A stretch of 64,000 nt of DNA from Muraenolepis orangiensis (lineage: Eukaryota; Chordata; Actinopteri; Gadiformes; Muraenolepididae): the NCBI GenBank assembly GCA_027704905.1, contig CM051015.1:19903756-19967755 (forward strand), written 5' to 3'. The position numbers and the translations under genes are program-made. Below are positions 1 through 38,781 of the stretch, one piece after another. The first letter of the stretch is position 1. Each line of letters starts with the position of its first letter. The notes below the pieces were generated by a model. That model made no database searches, was not told where the DNA came from, and saw nothing but the letters and a program-made list of their open reading frames with translations.

Positions 1-290
1 TATGGGTCTGTTGGACCAATGCGTGATCAGTATGGGTCTGTTGGACCAATGAGTGATCAGTATGGGTCTGTTGGATCAATGGGTGATCAGTATGGGTCTG
101 TTGGACCAAGGAGTGATCAGTATGGTCTGTTGGATCAATGGGTGATCAGTATGGGTCTGTTGGACCAATGAGTGATCAGTATGGGTCTGTTGGACCAAGG
201 AGTGATCAGTATGGGTCTGTTGGACCAATGAGTGATCAGTATGGGTCTGTTGGACCAATGGGTGATCAGTATGGGTCTGCTTGACCAACA
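1..290. repeat. 30-bp minisatellite in gad1 last intron
   Basis: About ten head-to-tail copies of a 30-bp unit built around TATGGGTCTGTTGGACCAA and GTGATCAG fill the visible part of the last gad1 intron. They run to about 40 bp before the acceptor. Copies differ by point changes and one single-base deletion near position 125. Confidence 0.95.
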
Positions 291-331
291 ACTGATCAGC
301 CCGGGTCTGTGGTCATCCTTGTGAAACGCAG

Positions 332-505
332 GTGGCCCCTAAGATCAAGGCGCTGATGATGGAGTGTGGCACCACCATGGTGGGCTACCAGCCTCAAGGG
401 GAGAAGGTCAACTTCTTCCGCATGGTGATCTCCAACCCTGCCGCCACCCGCTCTGACATCGACTTCCTGATCGATGAGATCGAGCGACTCGGCCACGACT
501 TGTGA
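332..505 (+). CDS. gad1: Glutamate decarboxylase 1 (GAD67), last coding exon
   Basis: This is the C-terminal exon of the PLP-dependent enzyme that makes GABA from glutamate in the cytosol of inhibitory neurons. It follows a CAG acceptor at 329-331 and encodes 57 residues beginning VAPKIKALMM and ending EIERLGHDL, with a TGA stop at 503-505. The stretches GTTMVGYQPQG and NFFRMVISNPAAT fit GAD1 better than GAD2, which carries a different residue string after the GTTMV motif. Only the extreme C terminus is in the window, so the catalytic lysine and the PLP domain are upstream. Being next to gorasp2 matches the human GAD1-GORASP2 order. The teleost copy (gad1a or gad1b) cannot be settled from this exon. 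Confidence 0.93.
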   Translation: MAPKIKALMMECGTTMVGYQPQGEKVNFFRMVISNPAATRSDIDFLIDEIERLGHDL

Positions 506-1490
506 GAGAGAGAGAGAAGACGACACGATGCCCGGGGACCTACGTGAGACCCCGACCACCGAGGTTTGCACACTGCTTCCTTTGGTTTAGTTTAAAATCC
601 TCTCGAGTTTTAAGTTCAGCATCGATTACCTCCCAGCACAGTGTTCTCGCAACAAGTCAAGGAGGAGGAGGAGCACGGATAAAGGTCCTCTTGATTGAAT
701 ATGTAGTGGCAAAAAACAAAAAACAAACCACTGATATTATGATTTTCCTTTTCTCTCTTCACGGTCAACCCTAAAACATTTTTACACTTAATAACTCACC
801 GTCGTTGTTAAAAAAGGTAAATGACCAAAAAAGCGTAGATGTAATAGGAAAGCGTTCATGTGGTAAACATGGGGGTGGGGATATCCCTGACTGTGCTGTG
901 TGTTGTCTCCATCCTACCAGAAGATGTTGTTCTCCTCCTCCCCTTCGCTTCCGTTCCCTATTGGGCGCCCCCTAGTGGGGCCGAGTGGCACCACCAGTAC
1001 TTGTAACAGGCCGCTGTGTTTTTAGAGCTGATCTTTTTGTCTAGACTGTGTATAGTACTTGTTGTTACATTGCTTTTGTGACAGACGTGCCCTAGTTTTA
1101 CTATAAGAAACAACACACAGGCAGAATAGACCAACACAAAAAATAACGTTATTTATATTGAAGGTATACCCTAAGTAAAGATAGGTTATCCGACATTCTA
1201 TTCCACTTTTAAGATATCCTCATTTCTAATGGAAATGTTTATCAGAATGTTTTAAATACATGTACGTCCTTTTGTGTATTTGTGAACCAAAGAACACTAT
1301 AGTTACACATATTTACCTGCCTCTTCATGTGGATGGATTCAGATATTTACCTAGAGATATTTAACTTGCCACCTTAACTTAAATGCAATCTATGTGATGT
1401 AACTCTATGATGTCATTGTGGATAATGACTAAGTGTTGTCCAGTCCAGCAGTGTTGTTCCTACAAAATAAAAGCACACACGATGATCAAC
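506..1490 (+). other. gad1: gad1 3' untranslated region with polyadenylation signal
   Basis: AT-rich non-coding sequence follows the gad1 stop. A canonical AATAAA lies at 1466-1471, so cleavage is expected near 1485-1495. A full CTCF-type core motif lies at 965-978 inside this UTR. No other gene is visible here. Confidence 0.6.
965..978 (-). promoter_or_regulatory. CTCF-type core motif, 14/14 match
   Basis: Read on the minus strand this is CCACTAGGGGGCGC, which fits every position of the CTCF core CCASYAGRKGGCRS. It lies in the gad1 3'UTR. Binding is an inference from the motif alone. Confidence 0.5.
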
Positions 1491-2302
1491 CATGAACCTG
1501 GAGCAGATGTCTGTATTATAAATAAACATAAATATTAATAGAAATATCATGTATTTCAAAACACTTTCTCTGTCTGAACTAAAAAAAACAACAAGAAATG
1601 TGTAAACTAATTGAATGAATAAATGTAAAGAGTATACACAAATATTATTTTCTGTATTTATTTATTTATTGTTCTATGTATTTATTGTTGCTGCATGAAT
1701 GTATCTATTTCTACACGTATTTGATCAATTTGAGTGCTCATTTAGAATACATCACAGGGCCAGTGCAGAGGAGTGCAGCGGGTCAGGTGTATCATAATAT
1801 ACTGTATATATGATGATAATAATATATATTAGTCTTATAATCAATATAATCTTTCCTTCTATAATCGTTATAATCTATCGATCTATGCCGATGCCCACCA
1901 ACATCAATCAGCCCTGGGGCAGACAGCGGCAAACAACCTCATTATCGCTAAATCTGTTCGAACCCCAACCTGATTGTGGAAAGTCTTAATCTAAATATCT
2001 CATATATTGTTAGAATTCACGTTGTATTCATTTGTTTATGTATCACTGTGTCTGTGTTGTGCCCCACATTCTCTATGTGTTATCTTCAATTTATAAAATG
2101 GCTTTGGACATTTTTGCGGAGCGCTGGCTTTAGAACCGTGAGTCCTATCTGAAGTTGAAGTTAAGGAACGTGCGATTCACGTACGCTGCCATTCATCATT
2201 TTTTATTGTAAATTGTTTCGTTAATCCGTTTATTGCATACACTGCTGTCTTTATTACATTGAAGACGGACCGGAAGTTATGTTTTCACCCCCTGTCTGTT
2301 TT

Positions 2303-2461
2303 GTTTGTCTGTCTGTCTGTTGTTGTTTGTTGTCTGTCTGTCTGTTTGTTTGTTGTGTCTGTTGTTGTTGTCTGTCTGTCTGTTGTGTTCTGTCTGTCTG
2401 TTTGTTTGTTTGTCTGTCTGTTTGTCTGTTTGTCTGTCTGTCTGTTTGTCTGTTTGTCTGT
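2303..2461 (+). repeat. (TGTC)n/(TGTT)n microsatellite
   Basis: A run of TGTC and TGTT tetranucleotides is open in several frames on both strands by chance. It has no coding character. It sits directly before a copy of a dispersed repeat. Confidence 0.9.
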
Positions 2462-2620
2462 TACCAAGATAACTCAAAAAGTTGTGTACGGAGTTGGACA
2501 AAACTTGGTGGTTACATTACTCATGGGCCAAAGAATAGTTGATTCGATTTTGGCGCAGGTCCTGATCTAACTCCAGATCCCAGAAGACGTTTTCGTGTGG
2601 TGGAGGTATGAGCTCTACTG
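2455..2620 (+). mobile_element. Dispersed interspersed-repeat copy (family B)
   Basis: The string ACCAAGATAACTC..AAACTTGGTGGTTACATTACTCATGGGCCAA, followed by a TTTGGCGCAGGTCCTGATC-like segment, recurs with divergence near 15930 and, reversed, near 46490-46695 and 52150-52495. It looks like a non-autonomous retroelement family. I cannot name it with confidence. Confidence 0.6.
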
Positions 2621-2699
2621 AGGGCCCTTTTAAACAGTATTTATTTGTTGTTTTTTTATTTATTGACATTGCACTAAAGTCGTATTAAACGGTTTCTGA

Positions 2700-2713
2700 C
2701 CACTAGGGGGTGG
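2700..2713 (+). promoter_or_regulatory. CTCF-like motif, 13/14 match
   Basis: CCACTAGGGGGTGG differs from the CTCF core CCASYAGRKGGCRS only at position 12 (T for C). It is intergenic between gad1 and gorasp2. Confidence 0.3.
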
Positions 2714-3185
2714 AAAAGGATAAATGAGTCTATAATGTGGCCCTCCATTATGGCAGCAGGGCTGTCTGCTGTATCTGTGGCCCAGTGTCTCAAATCTCTT
2801 CAAGCGTTAGATTCAAGCGTTAGATTCACCCACCCTGAGGGGAGCATCAGGGCTGTCGGCAGATCCTCTACAACAGCTGAAGCTGAGATTTCCTAACCCC
2901 CCCCCCCCCCTCTTCCTCCCCCTTTCCCCTTCACATTAACTGCCTCCACTCTTTTCATTACTCCACCCTTTTTAGATATTTATCATAAAACGCATTAGAC
3001 TGTGCTCTCTCTTAACATTCTTTTTCCCAGGCAGCCAATTTCAGGGCTCCGCTTGGCCGGTTTTAGGTCCCGGGCGGCGGTGGGGCTGGCTGGCTCTCCT
3101 CCAGACACCGCTGCTTTTGTTCCCCGCTTGAATGCAGCGATCATTACTACTGAGGCGATGTCAAGGGCTGCTTTGTAACGTCGGG

Positions 3186-3765
3186 TGGAGAGGGAGCAGC
3201 GGGAGGAGGAGGAGGGGGGGGGGGGGGAGGAGGAGGGGGAGGAGGAGCGAGGGGGAAGAGGGGGAGGAGGAGGAGCTGGGGGGGGGGGGGGGGAGGGGGT
3301 GTGGGAGGACAGGAGGAGCAGCTGGAGAAAGAGGAGCGGAGAGGAGGAGGAGAGCGGAGGAGGAGGAGGAGGAGCAGGTGGTGGAGGAGCGACTAGGGGA
3401 GGAAGAGTAGTGGGGGAGGGGGAGCGGGGGGGAGGGGGAGCGACTGGGGGAGGAGGAAGGGGAGGAGGATTGGTATGGAAGAGCGGGTGGGGAAGGAGGA
3501 GAAGATGGGTAGCTGGAGCGGGGGGGAGAAGTGGGGGATGGAGGAGTGGGTGGGGGTGGAGAAGGAGGGTGAGGAGGAGGAGCAACTGGGGGAGCAATAG
3601 GATCAGGTGGGGGAGGGAGGAGCGGGTGGGGGAGGAGGGAGGAGCGGTTGGAGGTGGAGGATGAGCGGGCTGGGGGTGGAGGACGAGCGGGTTGGAGGTG
3701 GAGGATGAGCGGGTGGGGGAGGAGGAGCGAGTGGGGGAGGAGAAGCAGGGGGAGTCGCAGCGGGG
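3186..3765. repeat. Purine-rich (GGA/GGGGGA) tract, 580 bp
   Basis: This tract is almost pure G and A on the plus strand, with GGAGGAG, GGGGGG and GCGGGTGGGGGAGG motifs. Long open frames on both strands (Pro/Ser-rich or Gly/Arg-rich) come only from composition. It can form G-quadruplex or triplex structures. Confidence 0.9.
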
Positions 3766-4547
3766 TGGGGAAGTCACCGGTCGTAATGGGATAACACGAT
3801 GGGACGAGACCTCCCACAACTAAAGCAGCAGAGGAGAGATGGATGGAGACCTCCACCCACACGTGAAGTTGTTCCACCACCCGCTCGCCGTCTCTCTTCC
3901 GATACCGTGATCGTATCCAGAGTGGATTGTGTCGGATCATAATTACAGAGCTAATGTGGTAGCAGGTGCTCGAGGAGCGGCGGGTAATCGAGGGCTAATA
4001 GAACTAACGTCTCCTCTCCGTCTAGTGACTCTCAGTGTGTTGGACCAGAACCAGAACTTACATCATCAGAGACACTGGGATGTCTACTAGAACCCAAAAT
4101 GTTATTATAGCTATAATGATGCTACGAGCTGTAGCTGATATAATAACAGTTATTACATTTATTCCGATTCAGATGTGGTTTACTTGTCCCTATTACTTAC
4201 GTATAATAAGGTGCAGAGTACAATCCACAGTGAAATGAAGAGTGAAAATGAAGTGAAACTGAAGATACATATTTACATAATTGCAGTGTGTATACGAATC
4301 TAGCAGTATAAACAGTATAACATTATAAATCTAAATATAATTGTATCACAGTATAAATATACACATATTTATAGGTGTATGATGGTCGAAGGCATCCTGA
4401 TAGTATGTTCAAATCAATATCACGATGATGAATGAAATGATGTGGACATTATTACGCTTATCGGCAATCGATCAACAGCGTGAAGCTGATCAATTCAAAT
4501 GACACAAACTGTTACACTTCATTACTGCTGGCCTTAACAATGACAAG

Positions 4548-6160
4548 GGCTGAGGAGAGGAGGAGAGGAGGAGGAGGAGGAGGAGGACTATGGGGACTGG
4601 GGGAGGAGGAGGAGGGGGACTGGGGGAGGAGAAGGAGGAGGAGGAGGGGGACTATGGGGACTGGGGGAGGAGAAGGAGGAGGAGGAGGACTATGGGGACT
4701 GGGGGAGGAGGAGGAGGAGGAGGAGGAGGAGGACGACGACTATGGGGACTGGGGGAGGAGAAGGAGGAGGAGGAGGGGGAGGGGGACAATGGGGACTGGG
4801 GGAGGAGAAGGAGGAGGAGGAGGGGGACTATGGGGACTGGGGGAGGAGAAGGAGGAGGAGGAGGGGACTATGGGGACTGGGGGAGGAGAAGGAGGAGGAG
4901 GAGGACTATGGGGACTGGGGGAGGAGAAGGAGGAGGAGGAGGGGGACTATGGGGACTGGGGGAGGAGAAGGAGGAGGAGGAGGGGAGGGGGACATGGGGA
5001 CTGGGGGAGGAGAAGGAGGAGGAGGAGGGGGACTATGGGGACTGGGGGAGGAGAGGAGGAGGAGGAGGACTATGGGGACTGGGGGAGGAGAAGGAGGAGG
5101 AGGGGGACTATGGGGACTGGGGGAGGAGGAGGAGGAGGAGGAGGGGACTATGGGGACTGGGGGAGGAGAAGGAGGAGGAGGAGGGGGGACTATGGGGACT
5201 GGGGGAGGAGAAGGAGGAGGAGGAGGGGGACTATGGGGACTGGGGGAGGAGAAGGAGGAGGAGGAGGGGGACTATGGGGACTGGGGGAGGAGGAGGAGGA
5301 GGAGGAGGAGGAGGAGGAGGGGGACTGGGGGAGGAGAAGGACTATGGGATGGGGGAGGAGGAGGAGGGACTATGGGGACTGGGGGAGGAGAAGGAGGAGG
5401 AGGAGGGGGACTATGGGGACTGGGGGAGGAGAAGGAGGAGGAGGAGGAGGGGGACTATGGGGACTGGGGGAGGAGAAGGAGGAGGAGGAGGGGGACTATG
5501 GGGACTGGGGGAGGAGAAGGAGGAGGAGGACTATGGGGACTGGGGGAGGAGAAGGAGGAGGAGGAGGGGGACTATGGGGACTGGGGGAGGAGAAGGAGGA
5601 GGAGGAGGAGGAGGACTATGGGGACTGGGGGAGGAGAAGGAGGAGGAGGAGGGGGACTATGGGGGACTGGGGGAGGAGAAGGAGGAGGAGGAGGACTATG
5701 GGGACTGGGGGAGGAGAAGGAGGAGGAGGAGGGGGACTATGGGGGACTGTGGGAGGAGAAGGAGGAGGAGGAGGACTATGGGGACTGGGGGAGGAGAAGG
5801 AGGAGGAGGAGGACTGGGGGGACTGGGGGAGGAGAAGGAGAGGAGGAGGGGGACTGGGGGGACTGGGGGAGGAGAAGGAGGAGGAGGAGGACGGGGGGGA
5901 CTGGGGGAGGAGAAGGAGGAACAGGAGGACTGGGGGGACTGGGGGAGGAGAAGGAGGAGGACAGGAGGACTGGGGGGACTGGGGGAGGAGAAGGAGGAGG
6001 AGGAGGGACTGGGGGGACTGGGGGAGGAGAAGGATGGACTGGGGGGACTGGGGGAGGGAGGAGGAACTGGGGGAGGGAGGAGAGGAGGAGGGACTGGAGG
6101 AGGGACTGGGGGGGACTGGGGGAGGGAGGAGAAGGAGGAGGAGGACGGGGAAGAAGACTG
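4548..6160. repeat. 1.6-kb purine minisatellite, about 40-bp unit
   Basis: The unit is ACTATGGGGACTGGGG followed by GAGGAGAAGGAGGAGGAGG-type sequence, repeated roughly 40 times with length variation in the GGA run. Toward the 3' end ACTATGGGG drifts to ACTGGGGG. All three plus frames stay open for over 550 codons because the unit lacks stops. No gene is inferred. Confidence 0.95.
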
Positions 6161-6182
6161 GGGAAGGGTTATCTCACCAGAC

Positions 6183-6322
<140 letters not shown>

Positions 6323-6764
6323 GGTCACACTGTTATGCTTATATTTCTCAGATGCTCTCTCTCAGTATCTATTAAGCTGCTCTACCCCCTCCTCCTTCCC
6401 CTCTTCCTCCCCCATTCCTCCTCCTCCTCCCCCTCCTAATCCCCCAGCCCCCCCCCATCCCCCATCCCCCATCCCCCATCCCCCCTAGTCTTCCCCCATT
6501 TAGTCATTGACTCTGCATGTACCAGACGTTTCTCTCCTCCTCCTCCTCCCCCCTGGGAGTCACATTAGCTCCCTGATAGCTACTGATGCTCCCATGGTGA
6601 GTGGCTAATGAAACGGTGATGATATTGACTCCCCAGACTTCACACGCACTGCACGAATGAAGCTTTTTATATTTCACTTTTCACTTAAATAGTTTGAAGT
6701 TAAAGATAGTAATCCCCCCCCCTTCTAAGACCAGGCTAGGCAATAGCAGCCCTGACACAAACTA

Positions 6765-7100
6765 AACCCTGAAACAAAACCCCAAACCCTAACCCTAGCT
6801 AAGCCCAACCAAACCATTACCCTAGAACCAAACTCAAACCCTAGAATCCAACCATAACCAGAACCAAACTCTAGACCCTAATGCTAGAACCAAACCCTCA
6901 CCCTAAAACAAAAACCTATCCCTAGAATCAAACCCTAACCCTATAACCAAACCATTACCCTAGAACCAAACTCAAACCCTAGAATCCAACCAGAACCCGA
7001 ACCTAACTCTAGACCCTAATGCTAGAACCAAACCCTCACCCTAAAACAAAAACCTATCCCTAGAATCAAACCCTAACCCTAAAACCAAACCATATAAACG
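6765..7100. repeat. Degenerate CCCTAA-like repeat with a 138-bp tandem duplication
   Basis: Telomere-like AACCCTA words are mixed with CCCTAGAACC and AACCAAAC. A block starting with ATTACCCTAGAACC at 6816 recurs at 6954, giving a 138-bp period, two copies and few differences. Confidence 0.85.
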
Positions 7101-7144
7101 GTGTGAAACAGGCCCAACATTCAGTCATTCAAGACATTGTTACA

Positions 7145-7275
<131 letters not shown>

Positions 7276-8145
7276 ACAGCCACACCCAGGAGACCAAGGT
7301 GAGTCCGACATTCACACAGACGTGATTCATGAGAAAACCAACAGTCCCAGACAGACACATTTATATTGTATTATTTGATAAGACCCGCTGAGGCCACAAA
7401 GATATATACAATTACAATGTTCCTCAATCTTCTTCCCCGGTCTGTGCTCAATGTGATGGGAATGCTGATAACCTGCAGCATTCCACGACCACTACCTTGA
7501 TTCTAGAACATACCGTGACGTCACAGGCGTGAGGGGAATATTCAATATTCAATTCTGTTTTCAATTATAAAGACTGACTGTGATTATACCGTTGTAATTA
7601 TGATGACTGACGTGCCGGCAGATAAAGACCAGGGACACATTACTCAGCCTCCGAAACCCGTCAACAACCTCGGTGTATTTTGATGCAGATATACGCAGCA
7701 AAAACAACAACATTCATTTTTCATTTTATTGACAGCCTCTGATCAACGACCATCCATACATCAAACCATATATTCATCCCAATTTGCACTGCAATGTGTA
7801 TGTTTATATTTAGTTTCGTGTTTAAATAATTAAAATAAATAAAAAGCCTTTCCAATTCTGATTCTGATGTACGGAATATTAATATATAACAAAAAGTACA
7901 TTTTTCTTATATTTAATTGTTGTCTACATTAACCTACATTGATAAGAGGTGGCTGCAGGGTGCCGCGTACACCGCATAGGGTCATGGGTCACCACCAAGT
8001 GTGCGCGTTTGCATTCGTCCGTGCGTGCGTCCGTGCGCGTAGGTGCCAAGAGGGTGTCCGCGTGTGTCCCGTTCTTTGAATACATCCATGGTGTGTCCGA
8101 GAGAGACCACCTTACCGGAAGTACTTGAATTCCGGGGCAGCAGCA

Positions 8146-8149
<4 letters not shown>

Positions 8150-8196
<47 letters not shown>

Positions 8197-8250
8197 AGTG
8201 CGCGCACGTGTGCGTGTGCACGCGCGCGCGTGTGTGTGCGTGCGTGTGTG
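8150..8250. repeat. (GT)n/(GC GT) microsatellite in the gorasp2 5' flank
   Basis: A GT run followed by mixed GCGC/GTGC steps ends about 45 bp before the gorasp2 start codon. It probably lies in the 5'UTR or core promoter. Confidence 0.85.
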
Positions 8251-8293
8251 TCGCTCTCTCTCCGGCGGCTCCCTGCAGGTGGGGATCATCATC

Positions 8294-16381
<8,088 letters not shown>

Positions 16382-16599
16382 TGGACGTTCGGTAAACAGA
16401 TTGCCCGATGTCTCGCTGCTCAGCACCACTTCGTCTGGTGTCAATCACAGGGTTTAACAGTCGTTTCAGTTGTTGTCATATAATTGTATTAAGAGTGTCA
16501 TTTCTAAAACAGGTGAATCCCTTTAGTTTTAGATGTACTGAAGACTTGATGCTGAAGAAGACAGGATTATGGGAGCTAAGCCAGAGGAAGTTGGCTGTA

Positions 16600-16605
16600 A
16601 ATAAA
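16600..16605 (+). terminator. gorasp2: gorasp2 polyadenylation signal (candidate)
   Basis: AATAAA lies 219 bp after the gorasp2 stop. Further AATAAA words occur at about 16990 and 17022. The short stretch up to the tlk1 stop at 17961 should hold both convergent 3'UTRs. Minus-strand AATAAA words (TTTATT on plus) occur near 17075-17090 and 17247-17270 for tlk1. Confidence 0.5.
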
Positions 16606-17904
16606 CATGAAGTGAAGTGAAGAGCAGTTCATCTGTGGCCCATGCTGCTGTTTAACCACAACTCAGTGAAGTATTAAATATATAAAAACATATTTATGGT
16701 GATGGGACTACGGACTTCTTCAGGAGAAGACTGTTATCGTATACATTGTTGTGCATCATAATTTGTAAATTAGCTCGGGAGATTTCATGTGGATAATAGA
16801 TGTTTTGTTAAACATTAATATCGTTGATTATTCTTCCTGAAGTAGTGCTCGTCGAGTCTGAAATACAAGACGGTTGCTGTAGTCTTTTTACATTCACACC
16901 GGGCCTAGTTTAATTAACGTGCAGTACCGCCTGTTTGACACAAGATGGCAGCAGCAGCTCAGGAGTTGAATATGAATGACCGTGATTGTAATAAAATGTT
17001 TGATAATAACGACGATAATAATAAAGCACTTGCGCTTGACAACACCTTGAACTATTTAAATAATTTCCAAGAATTTATTTTAGACTCTCAGCATAACTGT
17101 ACATATGTACACAATTAAAGGTGACACGACCCTTTAAGGTGGAACACATCAGGAACCAAAATGTGCCCAAACAGTTTTACAGACTGGAACTAAAAATGCG
17201 AAAATAACCTCCCGTACAGCACACACACGGTTCAATCTCAATCCATCCATTTATTTATTGATTTATTTATTAGTATTCCTGCATAGGATTATTTTTTTTT
17301 TCTTTTTTTTTTTTTTACACGGTCAAGAGTTTCTACATTTGGTTATCTTGTGCATTTAAAACAGTATGCTGCCAGAGAACTATTCCTTACTAAGCGCCAC
17401 AGTTTGCCCTAAAAGTTTCACAATCTCATGGCTAGGTCACTGAAATTAAAGCCCACCACTTTGAACAGAAAAACAAACAAAACAAAATAAACAAGGGAAC
17501 AAGGGCGAAGGTCTGCAAACGCTGACCCTTTGGTCTGCTCATTACAGTAAAAGGTAAGGTGTAGCAGCTGTCTGGGGGCGGGACCTCAAACTCTCCACGT
17601 GAGGCCTTCACCGCCACGTCCTCCCCAAGGTCCTCCACTCGGTTTCATTCAGTGCTCTGCTGGATCTTCTCCAGGCCCATGTTCCTCCTCCAGGCCACCC
17701 ACCCCACACCCCCCGCTCTCCCCCCTCTGGCCTCGGGTCAACAGTAGGACCGGGACGCGATGAAGGAAGGAAGGAACGGGGGAGTCACAAAGCGTCTCCC
17801 CCCCCCCCTCTCTCTCTCTCCCCTCCAATCCGCTGCTTCCTCACTCCCCAGACACCCCGGGGGTGAGGACGCCTGCAGCACGAGGAGCAGCCAGCTGCTC
17901 GGTC

Positions 17905-17913
17905 TTTCCGTCA

Positions 17914-17956
<43 letters not shown>

Positions 17957-17957
17957 G
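17905..17957. repeat. (GA)n microsatellite next to the tlk1 stop codon
   Basis: About 20 GA units begin within 10 bp after the tlk1 stop on the minus strand, so the tlk1 3'UTR opens with a CT/UC run. Confidence 0.9.
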
Positions 17958-17960
17958 TCA

Positions 17961-38133
<20,173 letters not shown>

Positions 38134-38348
38134 CGGGGCACTTTGGTGTGCGAATACCGGATAATAACGTACGATTAACACATGGCCAGGGCCCCCTGAA
38201 GTCAGCTCGTCTGTGCTCCAGGTGGTTAACGACGAAAATAATAATAATCCGCTTGGTAGATTATAATTACGATCCTTTTTTGGGGCACGAACCTCTCTAC
38301 ACACCTCAGCTGTAGCGTCCTGCTCCTGCTGCTACCGCTGTCTCCAAG

Positions 38349-38390
38349 TCTCGCGAGACATCCCGCGTCGTGTGAGTTGTTATCGCGAGA
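38349..38390. promoter_or_regulatory. tlk1: CGCG promoter element (TCTCGCGAGA) upstream of tlk1
   Basis: The full palindrome TCTCGCGAGA lies at 38349-38358, with a second near copy TATCGCGAGA at 38381-38390. This motif is known from CpG-rich housekeeping promoters and is bound by BANP. It lies about 215-260 bp upstream of the tlk1 start codon on minus. The rest of 38134-38781 shows no gene and separates tlk1 from the mettl8 3' end. Confidence 0.65.
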
Positions 38391-38781
38391 GGGAGGCAGC
38401 GTCCCGTTGCTTAAGGACTTTTTGTAAATTACACCAAATTGTTGTTGTTTTTTAGGAGATTAAAAGTTCAACAGATCTTAAAAACCTTTGTAGGTCGATT
38501 ACATTTATCTTTGCAATGAACACACCAAGTAATTCGAATGATTTTATAAATAAATAAATCACAGATTTCTGTATAGAAATGCAGGTCATATATGCCCATT
38601 GAATAAGCATTATGTTTATTTATGACAATAACAATTAACAGTAACTTTGGTAAATGGTTTCACTTTCATTGATTGCATAATAACAACATTGTTACATCCT
38701 TAAAAAAAACTAACTGTATTTCAGTATGGCTATTAAAACAAGTCAAATAAATACAACACAGCAGGTATAAACAGCAGGTCC

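Noticed and set aside
3161..3940. Pro/Ser-rich minus-strand ORFs of 259-274 codons
   Set aside because: Compositional frames across the GGA-type tract; no splice or domain support.
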